Positions 24,454 through 32,924 of a stretch of DNA of 64,000 nucleotides are shown one piece after another; position 1 is the stretch's first letter, and each line of letters starts with the position of its first letter. Made by a program: the position numbers and the translations under genes. The stretch spans positions 62,001-126,000 of the forward strand of contig NZ_QNRO01000003.1 in the NCBI RefSeq assembly GCF_003315345.1, written 5' to 3'. The notes below the pieces were generated by a model. It was not told the DNA's origin, ran no database searches, and saw only the letters and a list, made by a program, of their open reading frames with translations. This DNA comes from Marinobacter pelagius (GTDB lineage Bacteria > Pseudomonadota > Gammaproteobacteria > Pseudomonadales > Oleiphilaceae).

Positions 24454-26475
24454 TTATCCAGAGATTGTGTTGGGGTGAATCTTACGCTTACGAGACAAAG
24501 CAGGTCTCAGCGGATGTATGAACTCCTGAGCCGGGATTTCCAGAGCAGCTATTTCACCAGCCATCAACCACTCAAGCGGGTTGTAATGATCAGAATGATG
24601 AATGTATCTCTGCCTGAGCCAATCGATTTTGTCCGTATGAAGCGATAACTCTATTTCTCCAGCATCAATCTGTTGTGAGAATCTCTCGGCTATTTCCCCC
24701 AGTTCGTCGGGCATCCTCATTGCTGGATCAGTTTCATCTATCTGATCAAGTGGAACTCCTTTAGCTCTTGCCAACTCATGCATCAAGTACAACCCTACCC
24801 TTGAATACTCACCTTTGATTTGTCTGGTCATCTTCAGTGACATTTCCACTTGGCCATCTGGTAGGGGATGTTCATTTCGTTTTTGTTCTATACGGATTGA
24901 TGGTTCTCTTCCATCGGACAATGGAAAGCTGTTTGGCCCAACCCAACCCTCCAACTCCACTCTGCTTTGCAAACTCTTAAGGTTATCCCACTCCATGGTT
25001 TTGCGAGGCCAACGGGTTTCACTGCCCCTAATACTGAGCGTTGGATAAAGCAGTAAGTCCTCGGTTTGTAGGTCCGGATACCCACCTCCTACGTCAGAGT
25101 GCGCCCCCGGTAAGCTAATCTCTGCAAAGTTTTCAGGCAGCCTGCCATCTTCTCCTTTGATGCTGTTTAGTGAGAAGTTTGCTCTCTTTTCGTCTGCCGC
25201 CACCAAGTGCACAACGTGGCTAATTTTGTCTGCGTCCAAATAAAGCTCAACCGGGCTATTCCGGTCATTACCAGCCGATAAATCGAGACTTGAGGGATTG
25301 AAAATGCCTGCAACTGTGTCAAAAAGCCCCAGGAAGCGAATCCTTACTTCACCTGGCCAGCCGATGCCCTCATCGGTCAGGGCCATACCCATCTCGCCAT
25401 TCCTCCCTTTCAGGATTTCATTGGTCGCGTGACGGGCGGCAGCGGCACCTCGACTGAAACCGAAGAGATCCACGGTCAGCGTCTGTATCTTTGCCCCCTC
25501 CGTGGCATCCAATATTCTCCGTGCCGCCTCTTTGAACAGTCTCCTGACCTGTTCAATCACACCGGTTTCACCGAGGCCTGTTGCTGCCCCAATCAATGAA
25601 TCCTCCTCACCGCTTTTTGTGCCGGCGCCCGGCTCATAGGCCTTAACGGTCACCGTTCTCTGTGACCCATCTTCGAACCCTTCTTCGTCATACAAATCAA
25701 ACAACTTCACAACATTGGTCGGCCCACTGGCATAACTCTCCCCCATCCGCATCGCGAGTCGATTCCGGCACTCTTCCAGACGGGAAGGATCAGCCTTGAT
25801 CGGCGCCACGCACTCGGCCATCAGCCGCTCTCTGAATATCTCGATGTTGTCGACGTTATTCAGCGTGCCATCGGTGAATAGTCCCGCTACCAGATGGACG
25901 CCTTCCGCTTCACCTTCGGATGCCGGAGTTTCTGACTCGGTCGCAAGCGGCAGGACACTGGCCGATGCGCCCAGCGGTAGCGTGAGCCGGCGATCAGCAT
26001 TTTTGTACTGCGGGCCTCCATTGAGCTCGGACTCCGCCGGACTTCCCTGATAATTCCGGAAGCCGATCCCTTCTGTACGGGACAGGTCCTTGGGTGTCAC
26101 TCCCTTGCGGTTCAGCTCCGCCACGGAATGCTCGAGGCCGATGATTTCGCGCGCACCGCTCTCGCATTGCCAGGCTCCCGCGTTGCCATCTCCTTGACCC
26201 GTCCGCCAGGAAACCACCGGGCTCATCGGGCGATCCGAACCGATGCCGGTATGGACCAGGCAGAGTTCGCCTGTGGCAATGCGGGAGATCAGGTACTGGT
26301 GAACGGCCTCGCGCGGGGTCCCCGGCAGGACGCCCGGGATAACACCGAGTATCAGTGAGGAATGGCCAGCAAGCGGGTCAGACAATGTCCGCCGAAGGGT
26401 TTGCGAAGCCAGAAACGGGCTTTCTACCAGCGGCAAATCCGCCGGGCGTAGGCGATGGAAGGGTTTGATGTGCAT
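24454..26475 (-). CDS. DUF2235 (Tle1-like) phospholipase effector
   Basis: 673 residues. The alpha/beta hydrolase domain of the T6SS Tle1/DUF2235 family shows the nucleophile elbow LFGFSRGAAAARH (Ser near residue 340), FLGLFDTVAGI with a likely catalytic Asp near 383, and LPGAHSDVGGGYPD with a His near 456; LFTDGTLNNVDN begins the domain near residue 210. An N-terminal region of about 200 residues precedes it, with no recognised delivery domain. Tle1 proteins attack membrane phospholipids in rival cells. No VgrG, PAAR or T6SS gene is in the window, so this is an orphan effector-immunity pair. GC is lower than flanking genes. Confidence 0.82.
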   Translation of the reverse strand: MHIKPFHRLRPADLPLVESPFLASQTLRRTLSDPLAGHSSLILGVIPGVLPGTPREAVHQYLISRIATGELCLVHTGIGSDRPMSPVVSWRTGQGDGNAGAWQCESGAREIIGLEHSVAELNRKGVTPKDLSRTEGIGFRNYQGSPAESELNGGPQYKNADRRLTLPLGASASVLPLATESETPASEGEAEGVHLVAGLFTDGTLNNVDNIEIFRERLMAECVAPIKADPSRLEECRNRLAMRMGESYASGPTNVVKLFDLYDEEGFEDGSQRTVTVKAYEPGAGTKSGEEDSLIGAATGLGETGVIEQVRRLFKEAARRILDATEGAKIQTLTVDLFGFSRGAAAARHATNEILKGRNGEMGMALTDEGIGWPGEVRIRFLGLFDTVAGIFNPSSLDLSAGNDRNSPVELYLDADKISHVVHLVAADEKRANFSLNSIKGEDGRLPENFAEISLPGAHSDVGGGYPDLQTEDLLLYPTLSIRGSETRWPRKTMEWDNLKSLQSRVELEGWVGPNSFPLSDGREPSIRIEQKRNEHPLPDGQVEMSLKMTRQIKGEYSRVGLYLMHELARAKGVPLDQIDETDPAMRMPDELGEIAERFSQQIDAGEIELSLHTDKIDWLRQRYIHHSDHYNPLEWLMAGEIAALEIPAQEFIHPLRPALSRKRKIHPNTISG

Positions 26476-26613
26476 AACGTTCCCTGTTGTTCCGGAGTGC
26501 CCGATTCCCTGCCGGGCACCTGTCGATGGCGAGCCGGATCCGTGGCTCGCCGGGACAACAGAAACTACTCAATTTGCGAGGACAGCACAAGGGACAGGCT
26601 CTCACTTCGAACC

Positions 26614-26649
26614 TACCCAAATTGGGCACATTTTTGCCCAGTTTGGGTA
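26614..26649 (-). promoter_or_regulatory. Double palindromic operator before the effector operon
   Basis: TACCCAAATTGGGCA (26614-26628) and its inverted partner TGCCCAGTTTGGGTA (26635-26649) carry 11-bp cores CCCAAATTGGG and CCCAGTTTGGG spaced exactly 21 bp centre to centre. This is the same architecture and almost the same consensus as the HTH-MNT operator at 22753-22788. It lies 139 nt upstream of the effector ATG. It could also act as a hairpin after the upstream monooxygenase gene, but no T-run follows. Between it and the gene there is a GGCGAGCC / GGCTCGCC hairpin (26528-26551). Confidence 0.6.
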
Positions 26650-26678
26650 GAGAGCATCCATACCACCCTGCAGTCCCC

Positions 26679-28262
26679 TCACCCAGCCATCGCCGGCTCG
26701 CTGTGGACCTGTATTCCAGCAGCTTCCTCGCAAACATACTGCTCGGCATCAAACCGCCTTGTCTGCTGGCGGAACTGCCAGGTGAAACCCGGCCAGAGGG
26801 TGGTGTTCTTGCCATTCTCGTTCACATACCAGCTCTTGCAGCCGGTCTGCCAGACCGAGTCGCCGAGTTTGGCGTGAATCGAGGCATTGTACTTGCTGAA
26901 GGCTTCATCCTTTACCTCCACGCTCTTCCAGCCGCGGTGCTGCATCTTCCTGATGGCATCGAGCACGTACTGCACCTGGGATTCGATCATGTACACCATG
27001 GAACTGTGACCCAGGCCGGTGTTCGGGCCCATGAGCATGAAGAAGTTGGGGAAGCCGGCCACGGTCGTACCCTTGTAGGCCTCGGCGCCTTCGTGCCAGG
27101 CATCGAGAAGTTCCTGTCCGTTACGACCGAAGATCATTCCCCGGGGAATCGGCTCCTGGGCCTTGAAGCCGGTGCCGTAGATGATGCAATCCACGGACCG
27201 CTCGACACCATTGTTATCGACAATGACGTTGCCTTTCACTTCCCGGATGCCATCGGTCAGTACGTTCACATGATCCTTATCCAGGGCCGGGTAGTAATTG
27301 TTGGAGATCAGCACCCGCTTGCAGCCGAAGTGGAAATCCGGAGTGACCTTCTTGCGAAGTTCCTTGTCCTTGATCTGGCTGCGGATATGCCGGCGGGCCT
27401 GCAGCTCACCGATTTTCAGGATTCGGGGGTTACCCACAAAACCCAGAACCCGGCCTTCCAGCATCCAGTAGATACTCTGGCGGAACGCATTCAGGGTCTG
27501 CGGAAACTTCCGGAACATCATTTTCTCAAGAGGACGGATTTCCCGGTCGGGCTTGGGCATGATCCAGGGCGGTGTACGCTGGTACAGATTCAGCTTCGCG
27601 GCCTCTTTGGCGACCTCGGGTACGAACTGGATCGCGGAAGCACCAGTGCCGATGACCGCCACGCGCTTGCCCCGCAGGTCGTAGTCGTGATCCCAGTCCT
27701 GGGAGTGGAAGCTGGTGCCAGTGAAGGTATCAATGCCCTTGATGTCGGGGTAGGACGGAGTGCTGAGACCACCCATGCCGGACACCAGGATGTCGGCGTT
27801 CAGTTTGCTGAACCAGGGAAGGTCCTTGTCGTTTCTGTCCAGTTCATCCCCCGGCTTGAGGCCCTTCTCCTGCATGTAGGCCCAGAGTTTGGGGCTGTCG
27901 CAGGTTTCGATGGTCCAATGGCCGCTCTTTTCATTCCAGTGTGCGCCGGCGACATGGCTATTCAGCTGGATGTGGTCCATCAGGCCGTATTTTTCGGCGC
28001 AGCGTTTGAGGTAGGCCTTGATCTCCGGCTGGGTCGCGAACATGCGACTCCAGTCGGGGTTCTGTTCAAAGGAGTAGGAGTACAGCGCCGACTGGACGTC
28101 ACAGGCGCAGCCCGGGTAGTGGTTTTCGTGCCAGGTGCCGCCGATGTCGTCGCTCTGTTCGAGGATGACAAAGTCCTGAAATCCGGCTTCCTTGAGTTTG
28201 ATGGCCATGCCGAGGCCGGAGAAGCCGGTGCCGATGATGGCGATCTGTGTGTTTCTTGTCAT
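26679..28262 (-). CDS. Type I Baeyer-Villiger-like flavin monooxygenase
   Basis: 527 residues. FAD-binding glycine loop GTGFSGLG at 11-18, the GGTWHENHYPGCACD segment at 41-55, the Baeyer-Villiger fingerprint FTGTSFHSQDWD at 180-191 (F, G, H and W in place) and the NADPH loop GTGASA near 205. Type I enzymes insert oxygen next to a ketone or oxidise related substrates with NADPH and O2. The gene is transcribed from a region holding the CATGTATACATG palindrome and hairpin copies 3 and 4, divergent from a TetR gene that may control it. The substrate is not deducible; ketone or alkane-derived products are plausible. Confidence 0.9.
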   Translation of the reverse strand: MTRNTQIAIIGTGFSGLGMAIKLKEAGFQDFVILEQSDDIGGTWHENHYPGCACDVQSALYSYSFEQNPDWSRMFATQPEIKAYLKRCAEKYGLMDHIQLNSHVAGAHWNEKSGHWTIETCDSPKLWAYMQEKGLKPGDELDRNDKDLPWFSKLNADILVSGMGGLSTPSYPDIKGIDTFTGTSFHSQDWDHDYDLRGKRVAVIGTGASAIQFVPEVAKEAAKLNLYQRTPPWIMPKPDREIRPLEKMMFRKFPQTLNAFRQSIYWMLEGRVLGFVGNPRILKIGELQARRHIRSQIKDKELRKKVTPDFHFGCKRVLISNNYYPALDKDHVNVLTDGIREVKGNVIVDNNGVERSVDCIIYGTGFKAQEPIPRGMIFGRNGQELLDAWHEGAEAYKGTTVAGFPNFFMLMGPNTGLGHSSMVYMIESQVQYVLDAIRKMQHRGWKSVEVKDEAFSKYNASIHAKLGDSVWQTGCKSWYVNENGKNTTLWPGFTWQFRQQTRRFDAEQYVCEEAAGIQVHSEPAMAG

Positions 28263-28332
28263 TGCTGCTCTCCTGGTTGGCCTGTGCGGCCCTGTCTGCT
28301 TTTGTTCGAGTGATCATCATGATCGGTAGACA

Positions 28333-28344
28333 CATGTATACATG
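28333..28344. promoter_or_regulatory. CATGTATACATG palindrome, candidate operator
   Basis: A perfect 12-bp palindrome about 70 nt upstream of the monooxygenase start, flanked by two GTAGACA repeats. Position and symmetry fit a TetR-type operator for the divergent regulator at 28725. Confidence 0.45.
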
Positions 28345-28448
28345 AGCAGGTAGACAGCCGTATACTTTGTTGGCTCCGTTTTTGGGCAAATGGCCTCGGT
28401 TGACAGATTCTTGTCCTCTCTCACCTCAGACTCCGGGGGTTAGGTTGA

Positions 28449-28549
28449 TTTGGGCAGGGCTTTCCAAAACACGCTCCTTCGGCACGTCCCTGTGACGCTT
28501 GGGCTCCGCCATCCATGGCTCCGCACAGTTTTGGAAAGCCCTGCCCAAA
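28449..28549 (+). repeat. Hairpin repeat copy 3 (plus orientation)
   Basis: Perfect 22-bp arms (28449-28470 and 28528-28549) enclose a 57-nt loop. The loop contains GCACGTCCCTGT, ACGCTTGGGC and CTCCGCCATCCATGGCTCCG, nearly identical to copy 1 apart from a 3-nt insertion. The inner arm CTTTCCAAAAC is shared with copy 1; the outer arm TTTGGGCAGGG is not. Confidence 0.9.
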
Positions 28550-28590
28550 CCACCCTTTCGACTTCAGGAGAATGCCGTCTCCCTGGCTCG

Positions 28591-28702
28591 GGGCCGGGTG
28601 GTGGCTCTTCTTCCCAGACTGTTGAAGGCCATGGATGGCCTGAAACAAGCCCACAGGGACGTGCTTGTAGCGTGTCTGGGAAGAAGAGCCACCACCCGGC
28701 CC
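28591..28702 (-). repeat. Hairpin repeat copy 4 (minus orientation)
   Basis: Perfect 29-bp arms (28591-28619 and 28674-28702) enclose a 54-nt loop. On the minus strand the loop contains GCACGTCCCTGT, GGCTTG and GGCCATCCATGGCC. The arm (CTTCTTCCCAGAC inner, GGGCCGGGTGG outer) differs from the other copies except for the TTCCnAnAC-like inner end. It lies 41 nt after copy 3 in opposite orientation and 22 nt before the TetR start codon. Confidence 0.9.
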
Positions 28703-28724
28703 TACTCCCAACTCAGAGGAAAGC

Positions 28725-29357
28725 ATGAACGCTATAACAGGCGGAAAACTGAAACTCATCCAGGCAGCACTCAGGCTGATTACCGAAACAAGGAGTCTCA
28801 CGTCTCTGGGGCTGAGGGAACTCGCCCGTGAGGCGGGGCTGAACCCGAATACTTTTTACCGGCACTTCAAAAACCTGGATGAATTTGGACTGCAGGTACT
28901 GGGCTATATTGCCGAAGACATGAAGGCCGGTGTCCGGCAGCTTCGGCAGATGGCGGACTCGTCCGAACAGGCGTCCCATGACACCGTCACCTTCGTGTAT
29001 CGCTATTTCCTGGCCAACCCGGCCGCGACCACCGTGGCCGTCCGGGAACTTCACGGCCCTTCGCCGCTGCTGCGCCGGGCCCTGGAATCGCAACTGGAGG
29101 CCAGTGCCCGGGAAATGGCGGAAGACATTATCGAGCGAAGGTTGGTCAGTGGCGTGCCGCCGGAGACCGTTCATGAAATTTCCCGTATGACCATCCGCTA
29201 CATCCTCTTCCGGGCCATGGATTACATCGAGAAACCGGCACAACGGGAAGCCATCCAGACCGAAACCGAGCGCTTCATCAACCGTCAGTTCCGGGGCGCA
29301 ATGCTGGATCACCTGACCCAGCCGGACGTCGAGCGCCTTGCGCTGACACACACCTGA
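28725..29357 (+). CDS. TetR-family transcriptional regulator
   Basis: 210 residues. The DNA-binding helix-turn-helix is LGLRELAREAGLNPNTFYRH (about residues 27-46), followed by FKNLDEFG. This form, with NPNTFYRHF, resembles the FabR branch of TetR regulators. The ligand-binding C-terminal domain is unassigned. It is divergent from the Baeyer-Villiger-like gene and most likely regulates it. AGAGGAAAG lies before the ATG, right after hairpin copy 4. Confidence 0.88.
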   Translation: MNAITGGKLKLIQAALRLITETRSLTSLGLRELAREAGLNPNTFYRHFKNLDEFGLQVLGYIAEDMKAGVRQLRQMADSSEQASHDTVTFVYRYFLANPAATTVAVRELHGPSPLLRRALESQLEASAREMAEDIIERRLVSGVPPETVHEISRMTIRYILFRAMDYIEKPAQREAIQTETERFINRQFRGAMLDHLTQPDVERLALTHT

Positions 29358-29459
29358 TACGTTTCGAAATCTCCGGTTTACGGGCAGATCTGGGAACCTG
29401 CACTAGTATGTAGGTATCCAGGCATCTGATTAAACGGGAAATCCGGAGGTACACCAATA

Positions 29460-31037
29460 ATGAAAATCGGTATCCCCAGAGAAATTTTCCAGGATGAGCG
29501 GCGCGTGGCCGCTACGCCACCCTCTGTTCACAAGCTGATCGGACTAGGTTACGACGTCATCGTCGAAGGCGGTGCTGGTGAGGCCGCGAACTACTCTGAT
29601 GCAGCCTATGAGAAAGTGGGCGCAGCCATTGCAGCGGATACCAGCTCGCTGTGGAAAGAATCCGATTTCATCCTGAAAGTCCGGGCACCGATGGAAAACC
29701 CGGCGCTGGGCAAACACGAAGCGGATCTGATGAAAGATGGTGCGTTTCTGGTCAGCTACATCTGGCCGGCCCAAAATCCGGATCTGCTGGAGAAGCTGGC
29801 CGCCAGAAAGATCACGTCTTTCGCCATCGACAGCCTGCCCCGCATCAGCCGCGCCCAGAAGATGGACGCCCTCAGCGCCATGGCCAACATTGCCGGCTAT
29901 CGGGCGGTGATCGAGGCAGCGAATCACTTCGGGCGTTTCTTTACCGGCCAGGTAACGGCTGCCGGCAAGGTACCCCCGGCGAAGATCATGGTAATCGGAG
30001 CCGGGGTCGCGGGCCTCGCAGCGATCGGCGCTGCTAACAGCATGGGCGCGATCGTGCGGGCCTTTGATACCCGGCTGGAAGTGAAGGAACAGGTCGAAAG
30101 CATGGGCGCCGAGTTCCTGGTGCTGGACTTCGAGAACGAGGATGGCAGCGGCAGCGGCGGCTACGCCAAGCAGATGAGCGACGAGTTCATCAAGGCGGAG
30201 ATGGAATTGTTTGCGGAGCAGGCCAAAGAGGTGGACATCATCATCACCACCGCGCTAATTCCCGGCAAGCCGGCGCCGAAACTGATCACCGCCGACATGG
30301 TGAAATCCATGAAACCCGGCAGTGTGATTGTCGACCTGGCCTCCGAGCGGGGCGGTAACTGCGAACTTACTGAACCGGGCACGGTGGCCCATCACCACGG
30401 CGTTACGCTGATCGGCTACACCGACCTGCCCAGCCGTATGGCCAAGGTGGCCAGCGAACTCTATGCCACGAACCTGGTGCATCTGCTTACCGAGCTCACA
30501 CCGGAAAAGGACGGCAAGCCGGTGGTGAACATGGAAGACGAAGTCATTCGTGGCCTGACGGTGGTCCACGAGGACGACATCACCTGGCCACCACCAAAAC
30601 CGGAATCGCCGGTCAGCCCAAAACCCGCACCGGGCACCGAGGAGCCTTCAGCCGAAGCAAAAGCGGCCGCCAAGAAGGACGCAGACCGCCGCAGCCTGAT
30701 CGGCAAAGGCGTTCTTCTGGTGGTTACGGCACTGGCACTCTACGGAGTGGGCGCCCACGCACCAGAGAGTTTCCTGCAGCACTTCACCGTGTTCGTGCTG
30801 GCCTGCTTTATTGGCTGGCAGGTGATCTGGAATGTAACCCCGTCCCTGCATACCCCCCTGATGAGCGTCACCAACGCCATCAGCGGCATCATTGTGATCG
30901 GCGCCATTCTACATCTGGCCCAGGCGGAAAATATTGCCGTTGGCATCATGGCCTTTGTCGCGGTGCTGATTGCCAGCATCAACGTGGGGGGCGGCTTCCG
31001 GGTCACCCATCGCATGCTCAAAATGTTCCGCAAGTAG
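29460..31037 (+). CDS. pntA: NAD(P) transhydrogenase subunit alpha (PntA)
   Basis: 525 residues, like E. coli PntA (510). Domain I binds NAD(H): [19 protein letters not shown] at the start and [20 protein letters not shown] near residue 178. A Pro/Ala/Lys-rich linker (about 380-410) leads to four C-terminal transmembrane helices. It couples proton entry to hydride transfer from NADH to NADP+. GGAGG lies before the ATG. pntB follows after 12 nt. Alpha domain I and membrane helices are in a single polypeptide, as in enterobacteria. Confidence 0.96.
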   Translation: MKIGIPREIFQDERRVAATPPSVHKLIGLGYDVIVEGGAGEAANYSDAAYEKVGAAIAADTSSLWKESDFILKVRAPMENPALGKHEADLMKDGAFLVSYIWPAQNPDLLEKLAARKITSFAIDSLPRISRAQKMDALSAMANIAGYRAVIEAANHFGRFFTGQVTAAGKVPPAKIMVIGAGVAGLAAIGAANSMGAIVRAFDTRLEVKEQVESMGAEFLVLDFENEDGSGSGGYAKQMSDEFIKAEMELFAEQAKEVDIIITTALIPGKPAPKLITADMVKSMKPGSVIVDLASERGGNCELTEPGTVAHHHGVTLIGYTDLPSRMAKVASELYATNLVHLLTELTPEKDGKPVVNMEDEVIRGLTVVHEDDITWPPPKPESPVSPKPAPGTEEPSAEAKAAAKKDADRRSLIGKGVLLVVTALALYGVGAHAPESFLQHFTVFVLACFIGWQVIWNVTPSLHTPLMSVTNAISGIIVIGAILHLAQAENIAVGIMAFVAVLIASINVGGGFRVTHRMLKMFRK

Positions 31038-31049
31038 GAGGCGCCCGAT

Positions 31050-32441
31050 ATGAGCACAGGACTGGTGAGCGTGGCCTACGTGGTCGCAAGTATCTGTTTC
31101 ATTCTCAGCCTGGGCGGCCTCAGCCACCAGGAATCCGCACGGCGCGGGAATCTCTATGGCGTTGCCGGCATTATCATCGCAGTGGGGGCAACCCTGGCCA
31201 GCGTTGACGGCGGCATCGTCTCGATCGTGGTTGCAGTGTTGCTGGGGGCCGGCATTGGCATCGCCATCGCCAACAAGGTGGAAATGACCCAGATGCCGCA
31301 ACTGGTGGCCCTGCTTCACAGCTTTGTGGGCGCGGCAGCCGTATTTGTCGGCTTTTCCGGCTACATCGAGCCGCTGATTGCCACCTCCGGAGCCGAGCAC
31401 ACCATCAAACTGGTGGAAGTCTTCGTTGGTATCTTCATTGGCGCGGTGACCTTCACGGGATCTCTGGTGGCCTGCGGCAAACTCGATGGTCGCATCGACA
31501 GCAAGGCCCTGACCCTGCCCGGCCGGCACCTGATGAATCTGGCGGCAGTCATTGTCTGCGTCTTCCTCGGGGCATGGTTCCTGAGTACCAACAGCATGGC
31601 TCTGGGCATCGTGGCGCTCGTGCTGATGACCGCCATTGCCTCGGTGCTGGGCATTCACCTGATCATGGCCATCGGTGGTGCCGACATGCCGGTGGTGGTG
31701 TCCATGCTCAACAGTTACTCCGGCTGGGCGGCTGCGTCCATCGGCTTCATGCTGGGCAATGACCTGCTGATCGTCACCGGCGCCCTGGTGGGCAGCAGCG
31801 GCGCGATCCTCAGCTACATCATGTGCAAGGCCATGAACCGCTCGTTCATCAGTGTCATTCTCGGTGGCTTCGGCCAGACCACCAGCAGTTCGGCGGCCGC
31901 GGATGCCGACCAGACCGTGCACGAATCCAGTGCCGATGAAGTCTGTGAAGAGCTGCGCAACGCCGAGTCGGTGATCATCGTGCCCGGTTACGGCATGGCG
32001 GTGGCCCAGGCCCAGAACGGCGTCAGTGAAATGACGAAAATATTGCGGGACCGGGGCGTCAATGTGCGCTTTGGCATCCATCCCGTAGCCGGCCGCCTGC
32101 CCGGGCACATGAACGTCCTGCTGGCCGAGGCTCACGTGCCCTACGACATCGTGCTGGAGATGGACGAGATCAACGCCGATTTCCCGGACACCGACGTGGT
32201 GCTGGTGATCGGTGCCAACGACACGGTGAACCCGGCCGCCGCCGAAGACCCGGGCAGCCCGATTGCCGGCATGCCGGTGCTCGAGGTCTGGAAGGCACGG
32301 CAGGTGGTTGTCCTGAAGCGGGGCATGGCCACCGGTTACTCCGGTGTCGAAAACCCGCTGTTTTTCAAGGACAACGCCCGCATGCTGTTCGGTGATGCCA
32401 AAGACAGCATCGATAAGCTGGTCGCAGGCTTGCGGGGCTGA
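31050..32441 (+). CDS. pntB: NAD(P) transhydrogenase subunit beta (PntB)
   Basis: 463 residues, matching E. coli PntB (462). About nine membrane helices with [19 protein letters not shown] and [18 protein letters not shown] are followed by domain III, which binds NADP(H): [35 protein letters not shown] and [12 protein letters not shown]. It forms the proton-translocating transhydrogenase with PntA. Confidence 0.96.
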   Translation: MSTGLVSVAYVVASICFILSLGGLSHQESARRGNLYGVAGIIIAVGATLASVDGGIVSIVVAVLLGAGIGIAIANKVEMTQMPQLVALLHSFVGAAAVFVGFSGYIEPLIATSGAEHTIKLVEVFVGIFIGAVTFTGSLVACGKLDGRIDSKALTLPGRHLMNLAAVIVCVFLGAWFLSTNSMALGIVALVLMTAIASVLGIHLIMAIGGADMPVVVSMLNSYSGWAAASIGFMLGNDLLIVTGALVGSSGAILSYIMCKAMNRSFISVILGGFGQTTSSSAAADADQTVHESSADEVCEELRNAESVIIVPGYGMAVAQAQNGVSEMTKILRDRGVNVRFGIHPVAGRLPGHMNVLLAEAHVPYDIVLEMDEINADFPDTDVVLVIGANDTVNPAAAEDPGSPIAGMPVLEVWKARQVVVLKRGMATGYSGVENPLFFKDNARMLFGDAKDSIDKLVAGLRG

Positions 32442-32453
32442 AGATAGCCCCGC
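32432..32453 (+). terminator. Terminator-like hairpin at the pntB stop
   Basis: GCGGGGC (32432-32438) and GCCCCGC (32447-32453) form a stem across the pntB stop codon. No T-run follows, so termination strength is uncertain. Confidence 0.4.
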
Positions 32454-32471
32454 GCCTTGACTCTCGAGAGG

Positions 32472-32783
32472 TTACTCGGTGGTGTTGTACACGTAGGACG
32501 ACACGGTTCCATCCTGGTTGAACCGCACCACCAGGTCGGTGGTTTCCGCCTCACCGAAGGCCGACCACTTGTACTTGCCATAGGTCCAGGTGCGTTTGCC
32601 ATCCTCGATGCCGGTGCGCCAGGGCTCACCGAACAACTCCTGGATATCGGCCCGGGTGGTCTCGCCGATTCGGATCTGGTCAACGTTATGGGTCGGGAAA
32701 TCGTGGCCGACGGTGGCACAACCGGCCACAGCGGCAAGTACCAGGGCAATCAGCACAAACTTGAAGGAACGCAAAAGCGTCAT
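32472..32783 (-). CDS. BamE/SmpA-like outer membrane lipoprotein
   Basis: 103 residues. Signal peptide with lipobox VAGC (Cys22) is followed by a BamE/OmlA-like domain: IRIGETTRADIQELFGEP and the C-terminal strands WTYGKYKWSAFGEAETTDLV. Besides true BamE, many small lipoproteins share this fold, so a role in outer membrane assembly is possible but not certain. GGAGCC lies before the ATG. It is convergent with pntB. Confidence 0.8.
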   Translation of the reverse strand: MTLLRSFKFVLIALVLAAVAGCATVGHDFPTHNVDQIRIGETTRADIQELFGEPWRTGIEDGKRTWTYGKYKWSAFGEAETTDLVVRFNQDGTVSSYVYNTTE

Positions 32784-32872
32784 TGAAGGCTCCTTTTTCG
32801 TGAGTTTCCTTCATCTTAGCTGCTCTGCTGCCGGATGCGATTACCGGTGCGAAAGATTCAGGTGGCAAACAC

Positions 32873-32904
32873 AAAAAAGCCGCAGGCCTTTCGGCGCTGC
32901 GGCA
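32873..32904 (-). terminator. Rho-independent terminator after the old yellow enzyme gene
   Basis: Read on the minus strand, stem GCCGCAG / CTGCGGC with an 11-nt loop is followed by six T. It lies about 20 nt after the stop at 32925. Confidence 0.85.
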
Positions 32905-32924
32905 CAGTAGGATCGAAGGGTCGA

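Larger units (their letters stand above)
28263..28724. other. 462-nt divergent intergenic region
   Basis: Between the monooxygenase and tetR starts. It holds, in order, the palindrome at 28333-28344, hairpin repeat copy 3 (28449-28549) and hairpin repeat copy 4 (28591-28702). No protein-coding frame is credible; open frames here are readings through the hairpins. Confidence 0.8.

Noticed and set aside
26487-28313. 608-residue plus-strand frame opposite the Baeyer-Villiger-like gene
   Set aside because: The opposite strand has the full FAD and Baeyer-Villiger fingerprints; this frame has no domain.
377-28702. Hairpin family interpreted as integron attC sites
   Set aside because: No GTTRRRY/RYYYAAC core sites, no integron integrase, and no array of cassette genes.
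377-28702. Hairpin family interpreted as rho-independent terminators
   Set aside because: No T-run follows any copy; the 54-57 nt loops are far too long, and all loci lie upstream of both flanking genes.
28421-28831. Open frames through the 28.4-28.8 kb intergenic region on both strands
   Set aside because: They run through hairpin copies 3 and 4 and into tetR and have no ribosome binding site or family similarity.
30909-32135. 408-residue minus-strand frame opposite pntA/pntB
   Set aside because: Shadow with a His/Asp/Gly-rich sequence typical of antisense reading of membrane helices.
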